From positions 33,645,262 to 33,709,261 of the forward strand of contig CM060175.1 of NCBI GenBank assembly GCA_030549775.1: 64,000 bases of DNA, given 5' to 3'. Origin of the DNA: Tamarix chinensis (lineage: Eukaryota; Streptophyta; Magnoliopsida; Caryophyllales; Tamaricaceae). Each line of letters starts with the position of its first letter. Position 1 is the first letter of the stretch. The notes under the pieces are model-generated. The model saw only the letters and a list, made by a program, of their open reading frames with translations, was not told where the DNA came from and searched no databases. The position numbers were made by a program, and so were the translations under genes. Shown in pieces: positions 34,183 to 47,470 of this stretch.

Positions 34183-36233
34183 CCTAATTCCTAGGTGATT
34201 AGTCTCTTAATACTTTCTCTAATATTAACCTTATCTAAACATCTTACCTATACCTCTCAAACCCTCATTTTACCTTCGTACCCCTTGAAACCCTATCTTT
34301 CAATTTAGTAGATTAGCAGTTGACCAAGCCTTATTTTTGGTCGAATCACCACTAGTGCCCAAAACCTCATCATCTAAGGCCTAAGGTGGCTAACTGCCAA
34401 ATTCTTCCGATCGACTAAAGCTAGGTGACTTTAACCATTATGTTTTTTCTTAATTCAACTTCAAATAACCTCATCCACCCAATATTTTTATATATTTTGG
34501 TTCCTAAGTTAATTCATCACAGTTTCCTAATTTTTCATGAATTTTAGGAATTATTTGATTATTTCTCCCCTTTTTCATCATTTTTAGGATTTATTTGATT
34601 ATTTTACCTTCTTGGACATGAGGATTTTGAAACTATAACTTCCTCACACCACATGAATAGATTCATATAGTACTTCCTCATTAAACTAAAAATCTAACCA
34701 TATTCACCTCCATAACCATCCACCAACTCTCTTACATTCTCTCACCTATGTTAGTCACTTATATCACTACTTATACTTACAAGCAACCTTCCCATATAAT
34801 TTCTCTCCCTCTCTCCTGCCCATTTGCAACAACCATAAGGAGGTTGAGCCATTTGGTTTGTCATTCTATGCTTCAACTTTGATCTCTCATCTCTTCTTAT
34901 TCTTGTTAGCTTATTCTCGATTGCCTCTTAGTGATTGAGAGCCTGTTTCATTCTTATTTCATCTTCTTACTTCTAAAATTTGAAGTTTGGCGCTTTGGTG
35001 TTTATTATTAAGTATAAGGGAGTTAAGGTTATAGATTGGTGAATGATTGATCAAGCTTATTCATTCCTCCATTTTCAAACCCAGGGGGTGTATTTTCCTC
35101 CCTTTTTAATTTTTCCCTTTTATTCAAAACCTTGATATTTTCTCCTTATCTAATTCTTTTATTTGTTTTTTCTTTTAGGTGATTGAAGTGTGGAGGAATG
35201 TTATTAGGAGTATTTTTACTTAGAGATCAGTGTAACCTTTGGTAATAATACATGTCTCTAGTTTAGGAACTTTTTTTACCATCATTTGAATTTATAAATG
35301 TCCATGTTATCATGTTATCATGTTTTATGTTAAAACTAATTTTAGGCTTTATTTTAAATTCATATTCATATAGTAGGTCGTATATTTGTGATTTTATGAA
35401 AATTGTAATATTATCATGGTAATTGGTGTAGTATATTGAATTTGCAAGATTTAGGATCTTAAGTTGAGGTTGTTTCAACCATGGGGCCATTTGGTATTTC
35501 ATGGATTGTCTTAATTAAAAGTAATTATATTTTTGAGTTGCTAATAATGCAATGGCAGTTGTGCGTAAAATTAGTAAATTTTTTAGGCTTGTAGAATTTT
35601 ATGAATTAGGTGGGAGTTTCAACCTTATGGGTAAAGATGTCTTTCTAGTGAATTTTTTGAAAAATAATTATGTGATTGTATTTTAAAAAAATTTACATCA
35701 TATTTGATATATAATGTATTAAGGTTTGAATGATTATGACCTAAGTTATAAAAATAATAAATTTGAAGTTGTTTAGATGAAATAAGGGCATTTGGGATTA
35801 AATCTAAAAATTTTGGTATTTCATAAGTATCAATGGGCTAAAATATGATAAGTATGACAACTAAGGTGTTTTAGTTAATTATAAGTACCATATATATACT
35901 TTTTTATAAAAAAATGACTTGATTTGGGAATAGTAACTATAAGGGTAACATTAGTATTTTATGTGGAATATTTTGGAGTTAAGGTATGATTTTTGAATTC
36001 TGTGTTGTCGATGGATATTGGGATGACGTGTCAAATTTAGTGAGTCAATGATTTTTATGGAAGAAGTTATTTGTTGAGGTTGAATCAGTGTTCCAATTAA
36101 GGCATTGTGGTTTTTTTCCTTATCTAATATCACTGTATACTTGTTGGTTTGAATCATTTATTCTCTTTTCTTCATGTGGTTATAAAAATTTTATTTGATT
36201 GACCATGATACGATTCTAATTACTTAAATCAAG
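34183..36233 (+). mobile_element. Degenerate LTR-like DNA, probably forward Tekay remnant
   Basis: AT-rich, no gene. Its layout resembles the 5' half of forward Tekay LTRs: a T/C-rich stretch (34720-34830), then a polypyrimidine tract and TTCTTTTAG followed by GTGATTG at 35179, as at the mini-exon acceptors. No terminus was identified, so the assignment is tentative. The frames at 35263 and 35951 are not called. Confidence 0.35.
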
Positions 36234-37724
36234 TGATTTGGTTTAAGGTTAGAAGACAAAGGAGTGGATCATTTTGTCAATCTTCATCTAAGGAAATAAG
36301 GTTGGGTGAATGGAGTTTCTCTGTGTTTGATAGAAAATGGTTATGAATGAATGAACCTTCAACCAAAATTCATTCAAGAACGGTGTCAACTTTTAGGATT
36401 TTTCTTGAACACACTCAAAGAGGATTTTTAGATTTGATTATTCCAAGCAATTACTATAAAGAAGGAAGATCTTAAGAAAGAGAAAATAATCCAACATTCT
36501 TAGTTTGTATTCAAATCAACAAAATTTTATCTCACATGTAAGAAGGATGATAATGGGTATATATAAGTCTCTTGCCAAGCTATTACAACTAATCCTAGCT
36601 GATGAACAACTAAACTAGAGGCTAGTAAGCAACTCACACATTAGCATAACAAAACTAGCATTGTGTGGCTTAGTTAACTCTAACTATGTGAGTTAGCTCC
36701 AACTAATACACAAATAGCCTTTAGTTGTCACACTATTTAATTTTAGTTGTAAAAATCCTAAGATAATGTAATCTAATGCCTAATTGAATAGCATTAATTA
36801 TAACATTATAAACATTAAACTATATACTACACACACATGAAATAATAAGATACAAAGCTATAAATTATATATGATACTCTAGGGTTTACAATAAGTGCTA
36901 AAAAAATGAGGTGTTGCATGTGATTGTCCTATCCTCCATATATGTAATAACTTGAATGTTTGAAAATTTTTGAACACGAAAATGTCATAAGATTAGGATA
37001 ATTTGCTAATTAAAATAGAATTTAGGAAAATTTACCCTAAATTTTCTAAATTAATATATAAAGAAGTTTAATTATTATTTTACTAAATTTTTATTATTTT
37101 CAAATGTTAAAAATACGAAAATATCCTAAAAACCCCCAACCAACTTGTTTTCCTTTTTTCCTTTTCCCACATTTTCTTTTTTTCTTCCTTTTTCCTTTTT
37201 CTTCCTTCTTTTTCTCCTTTCTCCTTTTTCTTTGCTCCTCTTCCTCCCCCAAAATGGGCCTCGCCATCATCCCAACTCCCCCTTCCTCTCTTCTCTCCCC
37301 CACATAGCCCAGCCCACTCTTCTTTTTTTCCTTTCTCCCCTTGCTCGCTCGGTCTCCTTCTTTTTATTTATTTTCTTTTCCCCAACTAGTCGACCCAACC
37401 CCCATTCTTCATCCTCCTCCGTTCTCCCCGTCCTCATACTATAGGTCATAAAAGCAACCTGCCACCATCCTCCCCTGCCACCATCCTCCCCCTGCCACTA
37501 TACCACCAACCTGCTTCTCCCCTCTCTCTCCCCTATCCTTTTCCTTCCCATTTCGAGTCAGACCTCCCTCATGTGCTCTCCTTCCTTTCCTTTTTTTTCT
37601 TCCCTGCCATGCCTACACCCTACCATTCGTAGGCTCGTACCGACTTGCTACCGCTTGCCAACGAGCCTTGCCACACCTACGCCCCTTGTCCTCTTCCCCC
37701 TTTGTCTTCTTCTCCCTCTCTTGG

Positions 37725-37735
37725 CTTATAAATAC
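37725..37735 (+). promoter_or_regulatory. TATA box of Tekay LTR
   Basis: CTTATAAATAC, in the same position and context as the boxes at 1951 and 44241. Confidence 0.5.
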
Positions 37736-38436
37736 ACCATATTAACCCCCAATTACACTCATTTACTCTACCTAAAAATTCCAAAGCATTTTCCCCATCA
37801 CCACTTTAGATGTCGTTGTACAATGCCACCAGTCGAAACACCACCCAATCCCTTCCCTACACGAATCCCCCTCCATAAGCCACCCTAATTGTGCAAAGTT
37901 GGCAGCTCAAGCTACCCTATGCACCCCATCACCGCCCCTCTCGCCGCCATGCACTGCCTCCTCCAAAACAATCACCACCTCCCTGCCATCAAATCAACTC
38001 AGCAGAATCTCCCCTACCTTCCCTTCTCCCTTTCTCCCTCTCTTTCATCCTCCCTCCTTCTCCACCACCTGCGCTGCCACTTTGCCACGCCACCACCACC
38101 ATTGCAAACCTCTCAGCCCAGAGAGTCCACCACCACCATAACCACCATTTCACGCTCTTTCTTCCAACCCTAAAAGACCTACCTTCTCCAAAACCATTGC
38201 CGCCACCTAACTACCACCCTCACTAGGTTATGCTCTAACCCTTCCTAGCCCTTAAGTATAATTTATTTAGTATAATTATTATTCTAACTTTATTATTATT
38301 ATTATTATTATTTATTACTGCTAATATTGTTAATAATATCCTACCATGACTAGTATAATTACCTAACCCTATTTTGGCTAATAACAGCATGATTAACCAT
38401 TTGAAGGATAATACCCTTATTTTTACTACTAAAGCT

Positions 38437-38448
38437 ATTATTATTATT

Positions 38449-38505
<57 letters not shown>

Positions 38506-38525
38506 ATTATTATTATTATTATTAT
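38437..38525 (+). repeat. ATT-GTT-ATT compound microsatellite
   Basis: A pure GTT run of about 20 units (about 38450-38508) inside ATT repeats, at the place where sister LTRs have ATT only, consistent with one A-to-G change spreading by slippage. Confidence 0.9.
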
Positions 38526-38614
38526 TCCTTATAATAGTTCATAATAGAGGTAAGTAGGAAATAATGGAAATGTTAATAAGAGGGAAGTTACTACTAGTAT
38601 TTTCCCTCTTATAG

Positions 38615-38676
38615 GTGAACCAAGTTCGACCCCTGAGGAGGCGTAGGAGTGTGCTCCAAGCCCGATGTTGTTTTAG
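38615..38676 (+). other. 62-bp splice-flanked cassette (putative mini-exon)
   Basis: It follows TTTTCCCTCTTATAG and precedes GTAAGGATG. Its length equals the copies at 3819 and 45695 although its sequence differs at many sites. The inverted repeat is GGAGTGTGCTCC, which keeps its five-base arms. Confidence 0.55.
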
Positions 38677-41031
38677 GTAAGGATGTGGTTATGGCCTAAT
38701 ATGTATATTATGTGCATTATACGTTATGTGTGATGATATATTTGTGTACCTTATGTGATTATGAACTATGTACTTGTAGCACAGCTTGCTAAGCATGGAG
38801 CTAAGCTAAGTTGTATGTGTTCTTTATATGACATGTGTAATATGATAATGTGTCTTGTACTTTGTGGTGCTTATGTGATATGGCCCTTTAGGACAAGCAT
38901 GCTAGGAGGTTTTAAATAATATGATGTGGTGGTGAAAAGATGAAAGAAGTAAAGGTAGTGAGTTGACTAGAGGAAAGTAGGAATGGGCTAAGTACCTCAT
39001 CACTTATGGGTGGACCAATAAAAGGTTAATATGAATAAAATAATAGGGTGAAATAAATCTTGCATGGAGAGTATAGAATTTGCATGGGATGGATAATCTT
39101 TGCATGGGGATGATCCTTACGTGGGAAAAGTTGGTTTAAGGGCTAAGTAAGGTGAAGGAAGAGTTGTTCGGGTGATTAAAGTCCATAGGTGAAAAATAGT
39201 ACGTAGGTTGGTATAAGGGTGCATGGGGACCTTGGTTAGGGTTTGGGAGGAAAACCCTAAGTGAAGGAGATTGTGGAAGGGAGAAATAACGGAAAGGATT
39301 GGAGTGTGGGGTGTGAATGGAAGGATGTCACATGGAGGGTGAATGTGTGTCATGTGGAAGAGGGAATGGTAAGTGAGAGTGATGGATGGACAACATATGG
39401 GAAAAGAGAGGTGGTAGGTTTTGGGGTGGCCAACTAGGGTTTTATGTCCACATGTGTAAAATGGGAAGTTAAGTGGGATGCTTGGGGATGAAACAAGTGA
39501 GGTGATGAGTTGGGGGTAAAGAAAGCTTGGGGTGAGATGGAGGAAGGTTGGGCCAAGTAAGCCAAATAAGGGTTTCCCGGGGAAAACCCTAGAGGACGAT
39601 AGTGGAAGAGATATGGGAAAGTGGATCTCGACCCACGCACATAGGAGTTGAGTATTATGGTAAGTAAGGAAAAGGGGGAAAGGATATCTGGATGTACTAG
39701 GTGTAGAGGTCCCAATTTATGGGACAAGCCTTTTTAGTGAGACTAGGAGTAGATGGGTTGTGCGAGCGGATAGTCTAAAGGACATGTGTGTCTAGGGTGA
39801 AAGTATCTATTGAATAAGATATGGATAAAACACTAACCCTTTATAGTGGAAGATTATTGAGATGGGCCCAGGCCGATCTACCGATACAATAATGGCCAGG
39901 TGAGGGGTGCTATAGAGATGAATCCACTACAAATAATAGTGGCCAAGTGTGTTTTAACTTAGATGTTTTTTATCCACTGACTATAATAGTGGGGGATCCC
40001 AAGTTCAATAAACCAAACTTTAATTTATGATAAGATATGGAAAATATACTAATTACTTATAGTGGAACACCATGAGAGTTAGGGATAGACCGATCTACCG
40101 GCATAATAGTGGCTAGGAGCACTTTACATTGGATACCGATCCACCGGAAAATAATAGTGGTCAGGAGTGTTTTTCCCTAGATTTTTATGATCCAATGACT
40201 ATAATAGTGGGGTTCTCATATTCACATGGACTTATAAAGAGCATGATGTGAATTGGGGATATTGACTAGAGATATAGTGATTAAGTTTAACGGGACTAAA
40301 TCAAGGCTTATACTATCTATATTTCATGTATGGCTTATTTGCATAGTTACCTTTATGTGTTATCTATATTTCGTGTATGGCCTTAGCTGCATGGTTTCCT
40401 TACTCAGTACGTAGAGTATTGATCACCCGTTTCATGGGTGCTACTCATTCCCATGACCAAAGGCCCCTTCTGAGTTTGTCTAGGTAGGAGACACCGTACT
40501 CAATGCCTATGATGCATTAGAGGTGTCAGGCAAGGTTGAGTACTGATCTTTGGGGACTTGGCATGGGGCTTAAGAGTGATGTAGTCTAGACTCTTCTTTT
40601 TTTGGCTTTTGTCTTACTACGTTATATTATTCTCTCCCCTGAGGGCTTTGACTATGTAACCGCTTCTAGTTTTTAATGACTTTTAACCACGTACTTTGAT
40701 TTTCTCTTTATTAATATTTTGAATTTCTATAGTTCTCTATCTTAAGTGTGTTTAATGTTTTGTAAAATTATTCTTAGCCTTGTGGTTGGTGCGAGACTAG
40801 CCAGGGGCTAGACTTGTGCTGATCATGGCAGTAGTACCCCTGTACTTGTTTATGTTTTAATTAAACAAAAAATTTTAACTGTGATTTTTGGGGGTGTTAC
40901 ATGTCTTCTATTTCTTCACATATTAAGTATGTAAAGATATTATCAAAAACATCTACGATGATCAATTCCATTATCAAGTATGCCAATTCCTCATTATCAA
41001 CAAGATCATGAAATAAGACTGTATCATCAAG

Positions 41032-41944
41032 CGATGCACTTATGTGTTAAGTGTTGGTTAATGATTTAACAAAAAAATACTACTTAGTGCTCAGTTGGTA
41101 TAGGATAATAAAAGTGGAAAAATTACCCCTGTATTTTACATATCTTGTATAGCATATTTAAAATTAAATTTTTTGGGCAAATATCTATTTTAGATCTTAA
41201 TTTGATATAAAATGGGCATTTCATTGAAAAGATTTTGTTATTATTAAACACTTAATATAAAGGCACAAAATAGGGGGAGTTTTTTCCATCCCTATTACCC
41301 ATAAACCAAAAAATCCATTAAAGTGAAAGATCACATGAGGTAGTACCAAAATAAGTCCAAGTGTTGAATAATTTAATTATATTACCTAGACTCAATGGAG
41401 TTAGACGACCCTAATATACTTTACCTAATTAATCCATTGCCTTATAGGAGGTATGTATACTTAATGATTAGAGGTTTAATAGTGGCCTAAGCATGTTCTT
41501 TCTTGGATGTGAAAGTATCAATGATGTTAGCTACCTTTCTCCCATTTACAGGGGAAATAGGAGATTTAATATTATATATTAGTAATGTTGCTATCTTTCT
41601 TCTATCTATAAGACAAAGAGCAGATGGGTGGTTGTATTACAAGTGGCTTATTCATCTCAACATGACTGAGTAAATGGATTGTATGATCACGATAAACTAT
41701 AAATATAGTTTTCCTCTAGATTTTCTCATATCTTGATCATATGTACATGTATAGTATCTATTTTGTCATTAGGTTGCTTGTGTCATACATGCCCTATTAT
41801 ATTAACGTGTATTGTTCTTTTACTTAGTATATAGCGTAATAATTATCCTTTTTATAGAACTCATCATTCATGAGTAGATACCACCTCATTTTTTATGTAA
41901 ATGTTGATTAATGCCCTGACATATTTACTCAAGTTGAGTGGCTA
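41032..41944 (+). mobile_element. Degenerate LTR-like DNA, no gene
   Basis: Probably the continuation of 34183-36233 after the CRM-like solo LTR. It contains GCCTAAGCATG and TTACTTAGTATATAGCG, phrases found in the 3' half of forward Tekay LTRs. No open frame or terminus is recognisable. Confidence 0.3.
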
Positions 41945-43726
41945 TTTAGCACTCCAAAATTTACTACTATAAAATTTTATTTTTAGTGGAAAAATAATAT
42001 CAAATTAATCGGTTGTTACCACAATATTCAATATAAGTATGGTTTACTATACTATCCTAACATTAAATACAGGAAAAAATAGTTAAGACTTAAAGCATGA
42101 TAAACAAAGAATAAGAGATCATTTATAAACATAGGTTAAGTTTGGAGGTTACATCCGAGTAAAATAACAAAATACAATAAAAGAAATCCCATGAAATGAA
42201 GAATCCAAAATGGTATTTGGGTAAAGCTAACCATTGGATAACATGACTCTACGCCCAACCTCAATACATAAGAATGAGTCACCCACACATAAGGCATCAT
42301 ATGCAGCAAGATTATCCAAAGGGTCATCATTGAACTACAAAAAAATATTCGGGTTGTTTACTCGTGAGAATGAGTAGCCCCCATAAAAAAAAGATGAATA
42401 GTATGCTACATATTGAGTAAGGTAACTATGTAATCGAATTAATGGTACAAAAGAGACAAAATATACATGCAATTTAATAATAAGCGATGTAAGGTAAACA
42501 CTAATTCTATAACTCATTATTAGATATAAAAAAGATTCATTCTTTTATATATATTAACTTAAGGGACCTCAGTATTCTTAATCTAGTGGAATGAACTAAC
42601 GCACCTTTCAAGACAGAACACACCTAAGCTACTATTATCATCCAATAGAATGGACCTAACATATTCTAGGGCAACATGCACCTGACTACTATTCCTAGAC
42701 TAGTGGAATAATTTGAAGCAACTCTCATAGCATAACATACTTAAGCCACTATTATCATCTAGAGGAATTGGCACAATTGGTCCTAACTTATGTAATCTTT
42801 TGCTTTGACTGATTAACATCTTGTCCATTAGTACTTATCTTAGAATCATATTCTTATTCACATTGAGTTTAGGGACTAAATATTTTTAATCTAGTTGAAC
42901 AAACTAATGCACCTTTTAGGGCAAAACACTTTTTAAGTTGATATAGTCATCCTATGGAACAAACATACACATATACTTCAATCTGACTCATGTGATCTTT
43001 CACTTTAAATAATTAGTGTCTTATTTAGAGGTTTTTAATCAATATCGTCATGCAGGACTCATGTATATATGCATAACACACATTTAAATACAAGTAAAGT
43101 ACAACCATATGATTAATGGGGTATTCCCCAAGGAAAATATTCATAGTTTTGTCAAGAAACCTTAATTTCATAAGGTGAACATAAATTCTCATTTTATTAT
43201 TGTAATATCCCAAAATCCTAATTTCCGAAATTTTGGCCAAATAAGGAATTATTAGGAAAATTGATTATATAAATTTAATTATTAAAATTTAGAGAGTTAA
43301 TTAAGGTATATTAAGAGGAAAATAATAAAGAATTTAATTGGAAGAAAATTTAAGTATTTTCCAAATTATTATGGAAGTTAAGGAAATTTACCTAAAATAG
43401 TCTAAAATAAGCAAAAAAAAATGGAATTTATTTAATATTTTATAAACATTAATACTCCAAATAACCCAAAATACCCCAATCTCCCCCATAAGTTATTTTA
43501 AATATTTTCCATCCTATTTATTTCCTTATTTTTCATTTTCTTCCCTTTTCTTCTTCCTTTTCTTTTTTTTTTCTTTCTTTCTTTTCTCCCCCCCCCCCGG
43601 CTGGGCCAGCCCATCGGCCCAAACCTCCTCCCCTCCCCCGTCTCACGCACAGGCCCCATGCCCGCCCCTTCCTTCTTTCCCTTCCCGCGGCCCAGCGCCG
43701 TGCGCTGGCCTTCGTAGTCCTATGCC

Positions 43727-43852
43727 CGAAACGACGCGTTTTAACCCCGAGGACGTCGAAACGCCGCGCCATAATTAATGACCTTATAGCCGTTGCCAAA
43801 CGGGCAACGCGACGCGGCACTTTGTCCCCCGTAATGTCGAAACGCCGCGTTT
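43727..43852 (+). promoter_or_regulatory. CpG-rich triple repeat upstream of LTR TATA box
   Basis: CGAAACGACGCGTTTT (43727), CGAAACGCCGCG (43757) and CGAAACGCCGCGTTT (43838). The LTR at 50924 has a decayed version (GAAACTTTGCGTTTCATTTA near 51564), and the copy at 1079 lacks it. Repetition upstream of a TATA box suggests a protein-binding element of the LTR promoter. Confidence 0.45.
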
Positions 43853-44240
43853 GATGTGCGGATTAAATAAACCTCGCCGAACCGGCCGGTTTCCCTCCTC
43901 TTTTCTTTTCCTCTGGACCACCGGTCCACCCTGCCATCTTCGTCGTCTTCTACCTACCCCCCCCCCCCCCCGACCTGCAAATCGACCTGCAAGTCGATTT
44001 CGCCGGCAGCCACCAACCCGATCGTCCTTCCCTGCCTCTCTCCCGTTGCTTTCTTTCTTTTTTTCGACCCGACCAAGTCCCTATCTCCCTTTTTCCGCGT
44101 GCCCTTCTCTTTCCTTTCTTCTTCCCTGTCCCCGACCCAGCCTGCCATGGCAGAACCTGCACCGCCTGCCATCGGCCGGCCACCTGCACCCCTGCCCCGC
44201 GTGCCACCTCCCTCCCTTCGTTGTTTTCCTTCCCCCTGGC

Positions 44241-44248
44241 CTATAAAT
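44241..44248 (+). promoter_or_regulatory. TATA box of Tekay LTR
   Basis: CTATAAATACCCC directly before the C-rich leader, as at 1951. Confidence 0.6.
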
Positions 44249-45694
44249 ACCCCCCAGTTGCAGCCCCGATCGGCCCCTTTCGTTTTTTTTGCCCCGAAAC
44301 CCTGCCTCTCCGCCGCCTCAAACAGACGGGCTTTTTGCCGTCACCGGAGACATCCGCCGCCACCTCTGGCCACCGTTACCATCCCTGCACCTTCCTCAAC
44401 AAAACTGAGCCACCACCACCCTCCGCCTTGCCCTGCACGTGCCTCCTTCGTCAAAGTTCCTATCCCCTATCCCGAAAACCACCCTTCCAGCCCGCCGCCG
44501 CCTTGCGCCGCCTTCTGCCGCCTCCTCCGCCGCTACCAGCCACCCTTCCACCCTCCAAAGTGACCAGCAGGTCCTCCCCTACCTGCCCATACCCTCCTTA
44601 CCCCCTGCTCCCTCCTCCACCGGCCTCCACCATTTCCACCATCTTCCTCCTCCCTCGGCCACCGCGTCCGCCGCCGCGCGCCGCCGCCCAGCTCACGCCA
44701 CCACCCTCATTCCACTCCCCTCTCCCTGCTGTATCCTCCCCCACACTTGGCTTCCTTTTTCCTCCTCCCATCTCACCGCCACCCCCATCTTTCCCCCTCT
44801 TCTCCTCCTCCACCGCCGCCGCCGCCGCCGCCACGCGCCGCCGCCGGACCACCACCGACCCTAGGTGGTTCTCCACCCATCCAAACCCCAATAACCCTTT
44901 TATATACTTGCTAATATTTTCTACTAATATTAATACTAATATACTTATAATTATTACTATTATCCTTATTATTATTCTTTTATTATTATTATTACTTTTA
45001 TTATTATTATCATTTCTAATATTGTGACTTATGATATTAAAGTTATCATTTTTACCATACAAACATCTCTTGGAACCCTAACTCCTATTATGCTCAACTT
45101 TGGTTTATTTTATAAGTGTTAATATTAACAACCCTACTATTATTATTATTATCTCTATTACCTTACTAAGGTTATTATTATTAATACTTAACCATACTAG
45201 GTTATTGTTATTATTATTTCTAGGGTTATTATGGTTATTATTACTATTATTATCATTATTATTAGCATTATTACTATTATCACCCTTAGGGATAATTTAC
45301 TTGAAATATCGTGACCTTATAATATTATTATTTCAAACCCAACACCATTGTTAGACTTAATCTTAAAAATGCTAGAGTTCTATTACTATAAACATAAGTG
45401 TCGCTATTAGTGGTCTTATTATAATTATTATTATTATCACTATTTTACTATGACTAGTGAACACTAGTATTATAAGAATGGAACTAATGGGCTTAATAAA
45501 ATAAGTGTAACAATAAGTATCATAAATAAACATATTTTTTTTAACTACTAATATTTAGTATACTAATTCTAAAGTAAAAACCCTAGTTTTTGTATAAAAC
45601 CCTTTTTAGTAATAAAAACCCTAACCTTAAACTAAAATGAGGTTTGATAGTAATTATAAGGGAAACTAATACTTAGCTTTTTCCCCCTTTATAG

Positions 45695-45756
45695 GTAACC
45701 CCGACCAAAGCCCTAAGGAGTTAGAGGAGCGTGCTCCAAGCCCGGTGCCTACCTAG
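45695..45756 (+). other. 62-bp splice-flanked cassette (putative mini-exon)
   Basis: Acceptor TTTTCCCCCTTTATAG before it and donor GTAAGGACG after it. Nearly the same sequence as 3819-3880, with GGAGCGTGCTCC intact. Confidence 0.55.
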
Positions 45757-46021
45757 GTAAGGACGAAGCTAATGGCCTTGTGCTATGTGTGACATGGATG
45801 TGTTGATTATTGTGTATGCCATGCTATGCCATGTGTTATATGATTGTGTATAACTTGTCTTATGTGTAGCGCAGCTTGGAGATTGAGGTATGTGTTGATG
45901 TGTTTCCTATGACGCGAGCATGATATGTATATGTATGATGTTTATGATGTAATATGCTATGGCCCGCTAGGACGTGCATGTTAGGGTAAATGGTAATATG
46001 AGTTTGGGACCATTATGGGGG

Positions 46022-46755
46022 TCTTAATGTTGTATGGTGGGATTAGGGTTTGAATGGGGGCATCAATGTTCGCATGTCGGTACTAATGATTTCATAGTGT
46101 TATTAATGGCTTATGGCGGTATTCGGGTTCGTATGGTGGTATGGTGATTTTATGGAGGTATTAATGTTGGATGGGGGTATTTGTGAATTATGGGGGTATT
46201 AATGTGGTACGATGTTAATCGTGATTTTATGAAGGTATTAATGTTGTATGGTGGTAAAATTGTTCGTATGGTGGTATTAAGGTTTGCATGGCGGTATTAG
46301 GGTTTGTATGGTGGTAAAATTGTTCGTAGGGTGGTATTGTGATTTTATGGAGGTATTAATGTTGTATGGTGGTAATTGTGATTTTATGGAGGCATTAATG
46401 TTGTATGATGTTATTTGTAATTTTATGGAGGTATTAGTGTTGTATGGTGGTATTAGGGTTTGTATGGTGGTATTAGGGTTTGTATGGTGGTATTAGGGTT
46501 CGCATGGTGGTATTAGGGTTGTACGGTGGTATTAATATCCATATGGCGGTTTTGACGATTGTATAGTGGTATTAATGACTTATGGTGGTATTAGGGTGTA
46601 CATGTTGGTGTTATGGAATGTATGGGGGTGCTAATATTCGTATGGCGGTATTAACAATTGTATAGTGGTATTAATGACTTATGGTGGTATTAGGGTTGCA
46701 TGGGGGTATTATGGATTGTATGGTGGTATTAATGTTAGTATGGCGGTATTAGGGT
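46022..46755 (+). repeat. Tandem array with GGTGGTATTA units
   Basis: About 30 degenerate units of 17-25 bp. Some units carry ATTTTATGGAGGTATTAATG, a variant not seen in the 4275-4800 array, so the arrays have evolved separately. Confidence 0.9.
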
Positions 46756-47148
46756 TTTGCATTAGGAGTTAACGATCATATGGAATGAGGATTGGAGTAA
46801 TTAACACTGGGGCATTGTGATTGAGAAGGGATGGAGTAACTAATTGTGACTGTTGAGGATGATTAAGGTTTGGGATGGCTAAGTACGGTGGTTATGGTAT
46901 AATAGGGATGAGAGAGGTTAACCGCGGGTTGGTGTGGACCATTAGGGTTGGTTATGACTACTTAGAGTCGTTTGGCATTATCCTGTGTATCATCGATTAA
47001 AGGGTAGATATGAACACGGGCCTATATTGGTTGTGATGTGTAAAGCACAAAGAGAATGATTTATGTGTATCCTTGGTGGAAACCTTTTGAATAAGACACG
47101 TTAAAACATTAACTACTTACAGAGAAAGATGTTGAGCCGGACCCAGAC

Positions 47149-47470
47149 CGGTCCACCGGCAAATAATAGTGGCAGGGTATGTTACCCTCGTGACCGGTCC
47201 ACCGGCTATAATAGTGGCAGGGCATGGCCCTCGTGACCGTTCCACCGGCTATAATAGTGGGGGATTCCGTGCTCAACGAACTAATCAGAATAATGATAAG
47301 ACATGGGAAAGATACGAATATTTACAGTGGAACACCTTGTGAGTCGGGGCCAGACCGGTCCACCGGCAAATAATAGTGGCAGGGTACGTTACCCTCGTGA
47401 CCGGTCCACCGGCTATAATAGTGGCAGGGCATGGCCCTCGTGACCGTTCCACCGGCTATAATAGTGGGGT
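47149..47470 (+). repeat. CCGGT-CC-ACCGG hairpin higher-order repeat
   Basis: Two blocks begin at 47149 and 47356 (period 207 bp), each with three units: one followed by AAATAATAGTGG and two by CTATAATAGTGG. The two blocks are nearly identical, so duplication was recent. Confidence 0.85.

Larger units (their letters stand above)
36988..40902 (+). mobile_element. Solo Tekay-type LTR, forward, 5' end shortened
   Basis: The end TTTTTGGGGGTGTTACA is clear. The start lacks the usual TGTAAY terminus and aligns to a point about 270 bp inside the LTR at 50924, so the first part is lost. TGTCA (36983-36987) and TGTCT (40903-40907) may be the TSD. Inside are a pyrimidine-rich promoter (37150-37720), TATA at 37725, a C-rich leader, ATT and GTT repeats, a 62-bp cassette with splice sites, and diverged hairpin repeats at 39865-40215. 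Confidence 0.7.
36234..41026 (-). mobile_element. CRM-like solo LTR, interrupted
   Basis: It begins TGATTTGGTTTAAGG and ends GACTGTATCA, flanked by a perfect TSD TCAAG (36229-36233 and 41027-41031). The start aligns with the CRM LTR at 24948, and the inner stretch TAACTTGAATGTTT, then AATGTCA, matches 29920-29940. A Tekay LTR splits it at AATGTC; without that insert it is about 860 bp, close to the 880-bp CRM LTRs. It is much more diverged than the CRM element at 24948, so older or a different subfamily. Confidence 0.7.
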
